This document shows, in pieces, positions 1 to 8,963 of a stretch of 64,000 nt of DNA. Below the pieces are notes generated by a model, which worked only from the letters and a program-made list of their open reading frames with translations, did no database searches and was not told where the DNA came from. This DNA is from Pseudomonadota bacterium (lineage in GTDB: Bacteria > Pseudomonadota > Gammaproteobacteria > Xanthomonadales > Wenzhouxiangellaceae), in the NCBI GenBank assembly GCA_013285445.1, contig CP053448.1:3145530-3209529 (forward strand). The letters are read 5' to 3'. Positions within the stretch are counted from its first letter, which is position 1. Each line of letters begins with the position of its first letter. Both the position numbers and the translations under genes were made by a program.

Positions 1-796
1 TGGCGTCTTGTTCGGGCGCGATATTCCAGTACCACGGCACCTGAATGTCGATGCCGTCGTCCGTGGAGTAGCCGAAGCCGGGGTACAGAAAGCCGGTCTT
101 GCGCCGGTCATCGAGCGGAAAGCTCAGCCAAGGGGAATACAGCAGCGGTATGCCCTTGAAGCTCAGGCGCGCATTGCGCGCGGTGCCCACCCCGCTGTCC
201 AGGTCCAGATCGACGCGCGAAGCCTTGAGCTGCCAGTCGCGCTGCTGCGGAGGACAGGTCGTGAAGTCGAACTGCTCCAGGCGGGCCCGGTCCGGGCCGA
301 GCCACTCGGCCTGGGCAGCCGAACCGGTTGCCGTCGTGCCCGAAATCGCATAGTCGACGTCCAGAAACCAGGCCAGGCGCTCGCGCGTCTGGTACCAGGC
401 TTCGGCGGCGTCGAGCTGCAGGCGGGCGTCATTGAACCGGAGCCGGCCGGGAATGTCGACCCGCCCGCTGGCCCGGTCGTAGGCAATTTCATCGGTCTCG
501 AGCTGCTGGCTGCCCTGCACGACGCGCACGTTGTCGAGAAAGCGAATGGGCTGGCCCTGGACCGCTTCGTAGCGGGCTGCACGAATATTGATCGCACCGG
601 GCTGGCCCGAGGCCGTCGGCGGCGGAATGCGCAAGGGGGCCGGCGGCGGGCACGACAGTGCCCCGGCGGTATCACCCTGCGGCGGAGCGGTCGCCGACAG
701 CGCCGCGGCCGACATCGTCAGGGCAAGCAGGCGAAACGGAAACAAGCGCGGACTCAACGACAGTGACAGCCGGTTAAATTGGCACAATCGCGGCAT
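1..796 (-). CDS. lptD: LPS-assembly protein LptD, N-terminal part (cut by window edge)
   Basis: This outer-membrane protein inserts lipopolysaccharide into the outer leaflet together with LptE. Only the first ~265 residues are in the window. Reading the minus strand from ATG 796 gives a signal peptide (RLFPFRLLALTMSAAALSA) and then the LptA/OstA-like jellyroll, with family landmarks such as YEAVQGQPIRFLDNV, ASGRVDIPGRLRF and the segment GIPLLYSPWLSFPLDDRRK that precedes the barrel. The ATG lies 4 nt after the TGA of the upstream aminopeptidase gene (803-801), so the two are probably translated from one mRNA. In many gammaproteobacteria surA-pdxA-rsmA follow lptD; here they would be outside the window. 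Confidence 0.9.
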   Translation of the reverse strand, partial: MPRLCQFNRLSLSLSPRLFPFRLLALTMSAAALSATAPPQGDTAGALSCPPPAPLRIPPPTASGQPGAINIRAARYEAVQGQPIRFLDNVRVVQGSQQLETDEIAYDRASGRVDIPGRLRFNDARLQLDAAEAWYQTRERLAWFLDVDYAISGTTATGSAAQAEWLGPDRARLEQFDFTTCPPQQRDWQLKASRVDLDLDSGVGTARNARLSFKGIPLLYSPWLSFPLDDRRKTGFLYPGFGYSTDDGIDIQVPWYWNIAPEQDA

Positions 797-800
797 TTGT

Positions 801-1868
801 TCAATGGTCTGGAGCGAGAAAGGCTGCGCGGACTGCCGAATCGGAACGCTCGAGCGCGTTGACGCGGTCGCGGAAACAGTCAACATCGCCGTTGCACTCG
901 GCCAGCAAACCCGCAAAAGCCGCCACGCCGGATTCGTAGGTGGCCACCAGCGACAGGTGCGCGTTGTTGAGTGGTTGCTCCAGCCAGCCGTTCAGGCGGC
1001 TGCTGTCGTGCTGATCGGCCAGCTGCCGCAGCTGCGCCCGGAGCCGCCCGAAAATCCGCTCGCGCGCCGTTTCGAGCTGCGTCTCATCGACCGGCTCGGC
1101 GTAGGCCCGGGCCAGCGCTTCGCGGGCCATCAGCAGCTGATCGGTCAGCGCCCGGTCAACGATGCGCCGACGCTGCCACCGCGCCAGGGCGGCCGCATCG
1201 CCGCGCAGCTCAAGCCAGCGCCGCACGCCCTCACGGCCGACAAAGGTCGCAAACGCTTCGTTGAAAGCGGTTTCACCGGGCAGATAAAGGGCTTCATGCG
1301 CCAGCTCGTGGAAGACCAGTTCAGCCAGCTGCTCGTCTTCAAGTCCCAGCATGCTGTCGAGCACAGGATCGTCGAACCAGCCCAGCGTGGAATAGGCCAC
1401 GGCCGGAAAAACGGCGACGTCCAGCCCTTCCTCGCGCAGTCGCAACGCGTGGCGGCTCGCCGCATCGCGTCGGAAGTAACCGCGATAGGCCAGACAGCCG
1501 ACCAGCGGGTAGCACCAGGTCTTCGGCTCGACGGAATAGCGCGGCGTCGCGACCACATTCCACACCGGCGCCGAACGCCCGAGATCGGCGTAATGCCGGT
1601 AACTGCCACTGTCGGGCAGACCCAGCTTGCGGGAGGCGAAGTCCCGGATCGCCAGGACCCGCTCCAGACGCTGCCGCAGTCTGTCCGGGGTCGCCGGATC
1701 GGCGATCAGATCTGCGATATCCTCACGCTTGGCCAGCACTTCGAGCTGGCCCCGGGCAGCCTGGCCGTACCAGGCTACGGTGGCGCAGCCGGCCAGCCCC
1801 GCCATCACATACACAAGGAACACGGTCTTGAGCGACGACTGGTATCTGGACGAGACGTTCTGGCGCAA
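801..1868 (-). CDS. Predicted lipoprotein aminopeptidase (zinc metallopeptidase, Aminopep family)
   Basis: The protein resembles the 'predicted aminopeptidase' family (Pfam Aminopep). It has a lipobox (LAGC) after a short hydrophobic stretch, so it is probably a lipid-anchored periplasmic protein. The zinc motif HELAHE is followed ~15 residues later by NEAFATFVG, the usual layout of HExxH...E peptidases. The start is uncertain. TTG 1868 gives a basic n-region ([13 protein letters not shown]) before the hydrophobic core and is preferred; GTG 1823 gives a very short signal. Either way the gene is nearly back-to-back with, or overlaps, the divergent methyltransferase at 1828. It ends 4 nt before lptD. 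The true substrate is unknown. Confidence 0.75.
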   Translation of the reverse strand: MRQNVSSRYQSSLKTVFLVYVMAGLAGCATVAWYGQAARGQLEVLAKREDIADLIADPATPDRLRQRLERVLAIRDFASRKLGLPDSGSYRHYADLGRSAPVWNVVATPRYSVEPKTWCYPLVGCLAYRGYFRRDAASRHALRLREEGLDVAVFPAVAYSTLGWFDDPVLDSMLGLEDEQLAELVFHELAHEALYLPGETAFNEAFATFVGREGVRRWLELRGDAAALARWQRRRIVDRALTDQLLMAREALARAYAEPVDETQLETARERIFGRLRAQLRQLADQHDSSRLNGWLEQPLNNAHLSLVATYESGVAAFAGLLAECNGDVDCFRDRVNALERSDSAVRAAFLAPDH

Positions 1869-2574
1869 TTTCGGTTCGCTGATGTTCAACGACGCTACCT
1901 TCGCCCGCGGCGAAGCAGAAGTCCAGCAACTCCTCGAACTCGTCGGCGGCGAGCCCGAAACAGTTCTCGACCTGGGCTGCGGGCCGGGCCGGCATGCCCT
2001 GCCCCTGGCCGACGCCGGGCTGTCCGTAACCGCTGTCGACAGCAGCCCCTGGCTGCTGCAACAGCTTGCGGCGCGGCGCGGCGCGCGTTCGATCGAGATC
2101 ACCGAGGGCGATATGCGTCAATTCCGGCGTCAGCACGCCTTCGATCTGGTCGTCGTCTTGTGGACGAGCTTCGGCTATTTCGAAAACGAGGCCGATCACC
2201 GGCGCGTCCTCGACAACATCCACGCGAGCCTGCGACCCGGCGGACGCCTGGTGCTCGACCTGGTCGGCCTGGAGTACTTATGCCGCAACCTGCAGCCGGT
2301 GCATCTGACCGAGTACGACGACGGCCGGGTCCTGGTCGAACGACCTGTGCTGATCGACGACCTGACCCGAGTCGAGAACGAATGGCTGCTGATCGACCAG
2401 GGCCACGCGCATCGGGCAACCTTTTCCCACCGCGTCTGGTCGGCCGGCGAGCTCCGTGCCCTGCTCACCGCCGCCGGATTCGAGGACATCCGGGTTCACG
2501 GCAGCTACGCCGGCGACGATTATGACCTCGACGCCGAGCGCCAGATCGCGATGGCCCGCTGTGGCGATTACTGA
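1828..2574 (+). CDS. Class I SAM-dependent methyltransferase
   Basis: A Rossmann-type methyltransferase of ~248 residues. Motif I is [16 protein letters not shown] (about residues 44-60), followed by an acidic residue in AVDSSPW and a motif IV region [12 protein letters not shown]. The C-terminal region [21 protein letters not shown] resembles small-molecule methyltransferases. TTG 1828 is chosen as start because AAGGA lies 9 nt upstream (1814-1818) and homology begins there ([11 protein letters not shown]); the longer reading frame upstream is antisense to the aminopeptidase gene. It ends convergently with nupC, overlapping by 7 bp. The substrate cannot be told from sequence. Confidence 0.8.
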   Translation: MSDDWYLDETFWRNFGSLMFNDATFARGEAEVQQLLELVGGEPETVLDLGCGPGRHALPLADAGLSVTAVDSSPWLLQQLAARRGARSIEITEGDMRQFRRQHAFDLVVVLWTSFGYFENEADHRRVLDNIHASLRPGGRLVLDLVGLEYLCRNLQPVHLTEYDDGRVLVERPVLIDDLTRVENEWLLIDQGHAHRATFSHRVWSAGELRALLTAAGFEDIRVHGSYAGDDYDLDAERQIAMARCGDY

Positions 2575-3830
2575 CCCACCAGCACGCCGGCCCAGGCGGC
2601 ATTGAGCAGAGAAACAAGTGTCCCGCCCAGCACGGCCTTGAGACCGAGCCGGGCCAGGTCGGGCCGGCGCGACGGAGAAATACCGCCAATGCCGCCGATC
2701 TGTATGGCGATCGAGGCGAAGTTGGCGAAACCACACAGCGCATAGGTCGAGATCAGCACCGCGCGCTCGGACAGCTCGGCCTGCATCTCGGTCAGCGCCA
2801 CGTAGGCAACAAACTCGTTGGCCACGATTTTTTGCCCGATCAGGCCGCCGACGGCAACCGCCTCGTCCAGCGGCGCACCCGCTAGAACCGCCAGCGGCGC
2901 ACAGACCCAGCCCAGCAACAGCGCCAGATCAATCGGCTGTCCGGCCAGGGTTTCCAGGCCGGTGACCTGACCCAGCCAGCCCAGCGGGCCGTTGATCAGT
3001 GCGATCAGCGCCAGGAAGGCAAGCAACATGGCACCCACGTTGAGCGCCAGCTTCAGACCCTCGCCAGCACCACCGGCGGCCGCCTCGATCAGATTGGTGT
3101 GCGGCCGATCGATCGCCGTGCGCACCGTGCCGGCGGTTTCCGACTGCTGTGTTTCAGGCAGGAGCAGCTTGGCCACGACCAGTGCAGCCGGCGCGGCCAT
3201 GATGGAGGCCGAGATCAGATGCTTGGCGAAAAAGGCCTGCTGGACCGGATCGGAGCCGCCGAGCAGCATCACGTAAGCCGCCAACACGCCGCCGGCGATG
3301 GTCGACATGCCGCCAGTCATCAGGGCGAACAGTTCCGATCGGGTCATCCCGGCGATGAACGGACGCACGACCAGCGGCGCTTCGGTCTGTCCGACAAACA
3401 CGTTGGCCGCCGTGGCCAGGGACTCGCTGCCCGAGACCTTCATGAAACGCGTCATCACCCAGGCCATCACCTCAACCAGCCGCTGCATGATGCCGACGTG
3501 ATAGAGACAGGCCATCAGCGAGGCGAAGAAGATGATAGTCGGCAGCACCTGGAAAGCAAAGACAAACCCGAATGCATCGCTGTCGGCAAGCGGGCCAAAC
3601 AGAAAGGTCGAGCCGGCACGGGTATAGCCAATCAGGGTGACGAACAGCTCACCAAGCCGGTCGAACAGCAGCTTGCCAAAAGGCACCCACAGCACCAGGA
3701 TGGCCAGGGCGAGCTGCAGGCCGATGCCAACGATCACGGTCTGCCAGGCAATCTGCCGTCGCGCCTGCGACAGGCTCCAGGCCAGCGAGAGCAGGACGAA
3801 GATTCCGGCCAGTCCGAGCAAGCTTTGCAT
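2568..3830 (-). CDS. nupC: Concentrative nucleoside transporter, NupC/CNT family
   Basis: A 420-residue inner-membrane protein with about ten hydrophobic segments, as expected of CNT-family nucleoside:cation symporters (NupC is ~400 residues). Family-type segments include [16 protein letters not shown] in the middle, [26 protein letters not shown], and [17 protein letters not shown] near the C terminus, which carry nucleoside- and cation-binding residues in this family. ATG 3830 is preferred over TTG 3836. The leader contains a terminator-like hairpin (3905-3931) that could control read-through. The exact nucleoside range is unknown. Confidence 0.88.
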   Translation of the reverse strand: MQSLLGLAGIFVLLSLAWSLSQARRQIAWQTVIVGIGLQLALAILVLWVPFGKLLFDRLGELFVTLIGYTRAGSTFLFGPLADSDAFGFVFAFQVLPTIIFFASLMACLYHVGIMQRLVEVMAWVMTRFMKVSGSESLATAANVFVGQTEAPLVVRPFIAGMTRSELFALMTGGMSTIAGGVLAAYVMLLGGSDPVQQAFFAKHLISASIMAAPAALVVAKLLLPETQQSETAGTVRTAIDRPHTNLIEAAAGGAGEGLKLALNVGAMLLAFLALIALINGPLGWLGQVTGLETLAGQPIDLALLLGWVCAPLAVLAGAPLDEAVAVGGLIGQKIVANEFVAYVALTEMQAELSERAVLISTYALCGFANFASIAIQIGGIGGISPSRRPDLARLGLKAVLGGTLVSLLNAAWAGVLVGQ

Positions 3831-3892
3831 GGTCAATCCGGGTCCAGCGGGCGGTTCAGTACTTGTAGCACCAACGAGGATGTACTGCCAGT

Positions 3893-3931
3893 GGAAAAAA
3901 CGGACACGACCGGCCTACAATGCCGGTCGTG
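3893..3931 (-). promoter_or_regulatory. Terminator-like hairpin in the nupC leader
   Basis: A perfect 10-bp stem (CACGACCGGC / GCCGGTCGTG, 3905-3914 and 3922-3931) with a 7-nt loop lies ~75 nt upstream of nupC. Read on the minus strand it is followed by TCCG and then six T (3896-3901 region), the layout of an intrinsic terminator. No minus-strand gene lies just upstream, because the next gene (4053) runs the other way. Attenuation of nupC, or termination of antisense transcription, is therefore possible. No known riboswitch was recognised. Confidence 0.45.
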
Positions 3932-4052
3932 ACGGATGATTGCATTGACCGACTTTGACGCGGCAATACGTTTAAGGAACAAGACGGTCGTCCGGCGCTG
4001 GCCGCAGGACATGCAGACCATCGACTCATCGGAGACACTCAGGAGGAATACC

Positions 4053-5063
4053 ATGTTTTGGAGACTGATCGCAGGGATTGGACTGCTCGGGCTGGTCACG
4101 GGCTGCCCGACAGCAGGCACGACGACCCAGGTCCGCGACAGCGGTAACGCACCGAGCATGAGCGAAGCGCGGGAGGCGCCCTACGACGGGCCGCAGGCGC
4201 GCATCGCGGTGTCACGCTTCGAGAACAAGGCCGGCAACATGGGCAGCTGGTGGAACCCGGCCATCGGAGACGGCATGGCCGATATGCTGACCACGGCGCT
4301 GTTCAACTCGGGCCGCTTCATCGTGCTCGAACGCCAGGCCATCGACGATGTGCTGTCCGAACAGGATCTCGGCGCCAGCGGCCGGGTACGCGGCGATACG
4401 GCAGCCGCCATCGGCGAGATCGAAGGCGCCGAGCTGCTGGTGGTCGCAGCCGTCACTGAGTTCTCCGACAACTCCGGCGGCACCTCCGGGTCGATCGGCG
4501 GCGGGAAGATCGGCCGGGTACTCGGCGGCATCGCCGGAGGATCACGCAGCGCCCACATGGCCATTGACCTGCGCCTGATTGACACCAACACCAGCCGGGT
4601 GCTGGCAGCGACCAGCGTCGAAGGCGAGGCCCGCGACTTCAACCTCGGTGGCGCACTGGCCGGCTATACCGGCAGCTACGCCCTCGGCGGCTCCCTGTCG
4701 AGCTGGAAGAACACGCCGCGCGAGAAGGCGCTGCGCCAGGTCATCGGCAAGGCGGTCGAGGAAGTCGTGCGGCGCACACCGCAGACCTACTACCGCCACG
4801 GCACAAGCGCTTCGTCGTCATCGGCCAGCAGCTACCAGGCGACCGGCAGCTCCGGGGGTTCCGGCACCGGCGAGCGCGTGGTCATCACGGCCAACTCGCT
4901 CAACGTGCGCAGCGGCCCGGGCAGCAGCAACCCGGTCCAGTTCAGCCTGTCCTCGGGCACGATTGTCGATGTGCTCGCGCGAACCGGGGAATGGATTCAG
5001 ATTCGCGACGACCAGGGCCGCGATGGCTGGGTCGCGGCTGACTACACCCTGGCGGTACAGTAA
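4053..5063 (+). CDS. CsgG-like lipoprotein with C-terminal SH3 domain
   Basis: A 336-residue predicted lipoprotein: the lipobox LVTGC follows the hydrophobic stretch FWRLIAGIGLLGL. Residues ~45-250 resemble the CsgG/curli-assembly fold (RIAVSRFENKAG, DMLTTALFNSGRFIVLER, GAELLVVAAVTEF, MAIDLRLIDTNTSRVL, EVVRRTP). A Ser/Gly-rich linker leads to a bacterial SH3 domain at ~280-336 (ANSLNVRSGPGSSNPV, GEWIQIRDDQGRDGWV). ATG 4053 is fixed by AGGAGG at 4041-4046 and by the lipobox. No curlin genes are nearby, so this is probably a stress or cell-wall-associated relative rather than a curli pore. It faces a Ser/Thr kinase gene, convergent across a strong hairpin. Confidence 0.82.
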   Translation: MFWRLIAGIGLLGLVTGCPTAGTTTQVRDSGNAPSMSEAREAPYDGPQARIAVSRFENKAGNMGSWWNPAIGDGMADMLTTALFNSGRFIVLERQAIDDVLSEQDLGASGRVRGDTAAAIGEIEGAELLVVAAVTEFSDNSGGTSGSIGGGKIGRVLGGIAGGSRSAHMAIDLRLIDTNTSRVLAATSVEGEARDFNLGGALAGYTGSYALGGSLSSWKNTPREKALRQVIGKAVEEVVRRTPQTYYRHGTSASSSSASSYQATGSSGGSGTGERVVITANSLNVRSGPGSSNPVQFSLSSGTIVDVLARTGEWIQIRDDQGRDGWVAADYTLAVQ

Positions 5064-5084
5064 CCGGGCTCTGAGTCCCACCAC

Positions 5085-5108
5085 GACCCCGCCGGTGCCG
5101 GCGGGGTC
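5085..5108. terminator. Bidirectional hairpin between convergent genes
   Basis: A perfect GC-rich inverted repeat (GACCCCGCCG / CGGCGGGGTC around GTGC) lies 21 nt after the CsgG-like gene stop and 20 nt after the convergent kinase gene stop. No T-run follows on either strand, so it is a probable but weak-type terminator. Confidence 0.55.
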
Positions 5109-5128
5109 TCGCTTGCCGTCGCCGCCCC

Positions 5129-7210
5129 TTATTGCAGCTGTTCGCGCAGCCCGACCAGCCAGGGCTGCACGGCTTCGCGCGCCTTGTCGGTGGCATTGAG
5201 CGAGGTGAATTCCACCTCCTCGATCGGCGAGCTGCCGATCTGCTCACGCCGATGCAGGTCGTAGGTGACCGCCTCGAGCTGGGCGATATAGGCGGTATCC
5301 ACCCGATTGTAGTAGTACAGTTCACGCTCGCCGGCCGGCAGGGCACGTACCACCACCGCGTAGCGCGCGCCGGCGCCCATCGCGGCCTCGGCCAGCCCGC
5401 CGAGATCGATGTCGTTGCCGCTGGCGTACTGATCCAGTCCGCGGACAAAGCGACGATCGATCAGTGGCCGACCCGTTCCGCCCAGCGCAGCCTCGATCTC
5501 CCGCACCATCGGATCGGCCAGCACCGGATCACCAACCGCAACCACGACGACGCCACGCGGCGGCGGCACTGCTTCAGTGACGGGCCGGACGGGCGTTTCA
5601 GGCACTTCGGCAAGCGCCAGGCCGCGCTGTGAATCAAACTGCGGCGATGTGGCAGAGGCATCATCGGTGACGGCCTGTTCCTGAGCGTCATCGGCGTATG
5701 CCGAAACAGGTCCAAGCTCGGCGGTCCGGGCGGCAAACGACTCGGCGGGCACCTGGATGTCCGCGCCGCTTTGGACTGCGGCCCGGCCCGACTCGTCGGC
5801 TCCTTCCGGCTTATCGTCTGCCGATGCGTCCTGGGCCGGACCCGTTCCGGCGAGCAACCGAGCGTCAACTGAAGTCTGCTGGTCACCGGCCGGCTCCGGC
5901 CGGGCACGCGAGTGATCCGCCGGCGCATCGGCATCCCCGCTCGAAGCGGGCGCAGGGTCTCCACGATCGCCGTTGGCGCTGGCGTATTCGACCTGCTGAG
6001 GTTCAACGGCGCCCGGCGGCCCGGCACTGACCGCCAGGGCAGTGTCATTGGCATCGGCATCGGAAACGACTGTCTCTTCACCCCCGGGCCAGAAACTGCG
6101 CAGCTGTTGCCAATGGCCAGCGTCCATGCGCGCCACGCCCAGACCGGCCAGGGCCAGCGCCACCACCAGGCCGCCCGCCAGCGCAAGGCGCTTGCCGCGC
6201 CGCGGCGCTTGCGCGGTTGCCGGAACGGGCGCGCCTGCCTCACGCCCCGGCGACGACGCGCCCGCCGGCGTCGCTGCGCCGGTCGCGATCTCGGTGGGCG
6301 TATCGGCGGTCGCGCCGGTGGGCTGCGTTGCCAGCGTTGCGGCGATCGCCGTCTCGGCTGTGCTGGGGCCGGAATCCGGACGCTTTACCGGACCGGTTTC
6401 GCCGGTCTTCAGCGGCGCCATGGCCTCGAGAACCTGAGCCCAGCTGCCGAACCGATCGTCAGGTCGAATCGCCAGCAGGCGGCGCAGAATATCGATCACG
6501 CGCGGGTCAATCTTGCCCTCCAGCGACGACAGATCCGGAAAGCCGGGCTCGGCGAACTGCCTGAACATGTCCTTGAAATCGTGACTGACAATGAGCCGCT
6601 CCCCGGTCAGCATCTCGTAGTAGACCGCGCCAAGGGCAAACATGTCGGCTCGCGCATCAGGGGACGCACCGCCAAGCGCCTCTGGCGGAAGATATCCCGG
6701 CGTGCCCATGATGGACGATTCACGTCCCTCGCCGCCACCGGTCGCCACCCCGGCGATGCCGAAATCGGTCAGCACGGCCCGGCGGCGTCTGTCCAGCATG
6801 ATATTGCCTGGCTTGACGTCACGGTGCACCAGGTTTTCCGCGGCCGCCGCAGCCAGCGCGTTGGCCGCCTGCTCGGTCACGCGGCGCGCCATTTCGGGCG
6901 AGCACTGGCCTTCGCGGTCGATGAAGTCGGCCAGCGACTCGCCGTCGACGTATTCCATGACGAAATACGGCTTGCCGTCATGCTCGTCGGCGACGAAAAT
7001 CTGGGCGATATTGGGATGGTTGAGCGCTGCGACGTTGCGCGCTTCGCGCAGAAAGCGGGCAACAACGATCTCGTCTGCGCTCAGCTCTTCGCTGAGGCAC
7101 TTGATCGCGATAAAGCGCTCCAGCTTGGGATCGAGCGCCTTGTAGACCACGCCCATGCCGCCCCGACCGAGCTCACTGATGATGTGGTAACGACCCAGTG
7201 TTTGTGCCAT
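5129..7210 (-). CDS. Membrane-anchored Ser/Thr protein kinase with extracytoplasmic domain
   Basis: A 693-residue eukaryote-like kinase. The kinase domain occupies ~8-270: glycine loop GRGGMGVVY, lysine in FIAIKCL, catalytic loop HRDVKPGNIM, DFG, and a TPGYLPPE activation segment. A low-complexity Pro/Thr/Ala linker follows, then one membrane span (~340-360, LALAGGLVVALALAG), an acidic Ala-rich stretch, and a C-terminal folded region (~555-693) starting VVVVAVGDPVLADP. That last region may resemble CsgG/TolB-N-like domains and could sense or bind periplasmic partners (inference). There are no PASTA repeats. ATG 7210 is preceded by AGGAG. It is convergent with the CsgG-like lipoprotein gene. 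Confidence 0.88.
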   Translation of the reverse strand: MAQTLGRYHIISELGRGGMGVVYKALDPKLERFIAIKCLSEELSADEIVVARFLREARNVAALNHPNIAQIFVADEHDGKPYFVMEYVDGESLADFIDREGQCSPEMARRVTEQAANALAAAAAENLVHRDVKPGNIMLDRRRRAVLTDFGIAGVATGGGEGRESSIMGTPGYLPPEALGGASPDARADMFALGAVYYEMLTGERLIVSHDFKDMFRQFAEPGFPDLSSLEGKIDPRVIDILRRLLAIRPDDRFGSWAQVLEAMAPLKTGETGPVKRPDSGPSTAETAIAATLATQPTGATADTPTEIATGAATPAGASSPGREAGAPVPATAQAPRRGKRLALAGGLVVALALAGLGVARMDAGHWQQLRSFWPGGEETVVSDADANDTALAVSAGPPGAVEPQQVEYASANGDRGDPAPASSGDADAPADHSRARPEPAGDQQTSVDARLLAGTGPAQDASADDKPEGADESGRAAVQSGADIQVPAESFAARTAELGPVSAYADDAQEQAVTDDASATSPQFDSQRGLALAEVPETPVRPVTEAVPPPRGVVVVAVGDPVLADPMVREIEAALGGTGRPLIDRRFVRGLDQYASGNDIDLGGLAEAAMGAGARYAVVVRALPAGERELYYYNRVDTAYIAQLEAVTYDLHRREQIGSSPIEEVEFTSLNATDKAREAVQPWLVGLREQLQ

Positions 7211-7478
7211 ACCTTCGTTCTCCTGCCCGTTTCCCTCGGGGCCGCTGGCGACTGCTTGACTGGCAATATAGCAGAGCGTGGGCTAAGCCCGGGATGAACA
7301 GCGGCGTCACACCCGGGCGAGCGCCACTGCTCTCCCTTTCCGTCAATAACGAAAAACGTCGCGGCAATCCGCCAGCCCGGCTAGTGTACCCCCACGCTGG
7401 AATATGATAGGCGGTTCCGGGCGGCTCAGTCGGCGCCTACGAAATCCAATCAAGGGGCCGAATCACGGAGGAGCCACC

Positions 7479-8957
7479 TTGAAGAGAGTGTCCGTTTTCC
7501 TCGCCATGACGCTGATCCTCGCGACCCCGGCTGTCGCGCAGGCAGCCGCCTGGTACGTCGCGACCGACGGCAGCGACGCCGTTGGCGACGGTTCGCCCGG
7601 GAATCCATGGGCCACGATCACCCACGCCGTCGACAACGCCGGCAGCGGCGACCTGGTTCTGGTCGCACCCGGCACCTACAACGGCCGGCAGCGGCTGAGG
7701 CAGCAGTTCGATACGCCGGTGACCGTCCGCTCCAGCGTTCCCTACGCGGCCCGGCTGCGCAATGACGACGGCGCCGCCCTGATCAGCTTCTACGGGCGCA
7801 ATATCGTCGTCGAGGGTTTCGACATCGCCCACGACCCCGCCAACACCACGCCGCTGGTCATCCAGGTCCAGGACCTGCTCGGCGACTTCAACGGATCGAA
7901 CGGCGGCACCGACCCGGTGGTCTCGGGCCTCGTTTTCCGCAACAACATCATTCACTCCAGCACCAACAACGATCTCCTCAAGATCAACAACGGCGCCGAA
8001 AACGTCCTGATCGAAGGGAACCTGTTCTTCAACCAGTCGGGCTCGGACGAGCACATCGACATCAACAGCGTCGTCGGCGTGACCGTGCAGGACAACATCT
8101 TCCTCAACACCGACGCGCGCCCGGACACCAGCTCCTTCGTGGTGATCAAGGACTCCAACGGCAGCGACGACACCGTGCTGGGGACGCGCGATACCGTCGT
8201 GCGCCGCAACGTTTTTCTCAACTGGTACGGCAGCTCCGGCCAGAGCTTCCTGCGCCTGGGCGAAGACGGCACGACCAACTTCGAAACCGTCGACACGCTG
8301 ATCGAGAACAACCTGATGATCGGCAACTCGGGCGACCTGATGCGCACACCGCTCACGGTCCAGGGCTCCGATGCGGTGACCTTCCGCAACAACACCCTCG
8401 TCGGCGATATGCCGTCGCGCAGCTTCGCCGGGCGTCTGATCGCTTCTCCCGACAATCCGCCCAACCGAGATCTCGTTTTCGTCAACAACGTCTATTCCGA
8501 CCCGACCGGCAGCATGGGCAGCGAGGCCTACACCGGCGTGGACCTGTTCGACGCCCCGGCCGGCCAGACCGAATCGGCCCTGCTCGACAACAACGCCTAC
8601 TTCAACGGGGACAACGCCATTCCGCAGGACGCCGGGCAGGCCGTGGTCTTCGGCGACGACGCCAGCCCCCTCGTCGCCGACCCGCTGCTGCCCGGCCAGG
8701 CCGGGCTCGTGCCGCCGGTGTGGAACGGAACGAGCTTCGCCGACGGCTCGAGCACCATCGGCGAGGCCTTCGAGAAGCTGGTTGACGATTACGGCACGCC
8801 GGCCGCGGGCAGCCCGATCATCGACCAGGCAGACCCGTCCAACGCGGCCTTGAAAGACATCCTCGGCCGGCCGAGAGGCGCATCGCCCGATCTGGGTGCG
8901 GTCGAGTGGCTCGACGAAAACGAGCGGATCTTCGCCGACGATTTCGAAGCCGACTGA
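7479..8957 (+). CDS. Secreted right-handed parallel beta-helix protein
   Basis: A 492-residue exported protein. The signal peptide is LKRVSVFLAMTLILATPAVA, and the mature part opens with AWYVATDGSDAVGDGSPGNPWATI, the DUF1565-like start of many beta-helix surface proteins. Repeated NNI, ENNLMI and RNNTLVG strings at ~22-25 residue spacing mark coils of a beta-helix, as in polysaccharide lyases and right-handed surface proteins. TTG 7479 is chosen because GGAGG lies just upstream and it gives the complete signal peptide. The extreme C terminus (ERIFADDFEAD) resembles the short IFxDGFE tails seen on many secreted Xanthomonadales proteins (from memory). No catalytic residues were identified, so enzymatic activity is unproven. 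Confidence 0.75.
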   Translation: MKRVSVFLAMTLILATPAVAQAAAWYVATDGSDAVGDGSPGNPWATITHAVDNAGSGDLVLVAPGTYNGRQRLRQQFDTPVTVRSSVPYAARLRNDDGAALISFYGRNIVVEGFDIAHDPANTTPLVIQVQDLLGDFNGSNGGTDPVVSGLVFRNNIIHSSTNNDLLKINNGAENVLIEGNLFFNQSGSDEHIDINSVVGVTVQDNIFLNTDARPDTSSFVVIKDSNGSDDTVLGTRDTVVRRNVFLNWYGSSGQSFLRLGEDGTTNFETVDTLIENNLMIGNSGDLMRTPLTVQGSDAVTFRNNTLVGDMPSRSFAGRLIASPDNPPNRDLVFVNNVYSDPTGSMGSEAYTGVDLFDAPAGQTESALLDNNAYFNGDNAIPQDAGQAVVFGDDASPLVADPLLPGQAGLVPPVWNGTSFADGSSTIGEAFEKLVDDYGTPAAGSPIIDQADPSNAALKDILGRPRGASPDLGAVEWLDENERIFADDFEAD

Positions 8958-8963
8958 GGCGGC

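Noticed and set aside
588..2525. Long plus-strand frame of 645 codons
   Set aside because: It is antisense to the lipoprotein aminopeptidase and then out of frame with the methyltransferase; its composition is typical of GC-rich shadow frames.
4053..5063. Curli secretion pore CsgG
   Set aside because: The SH3 domain and lack of csgA/B/E/F neighbours argue against curli; it is kept as CsgG-like.
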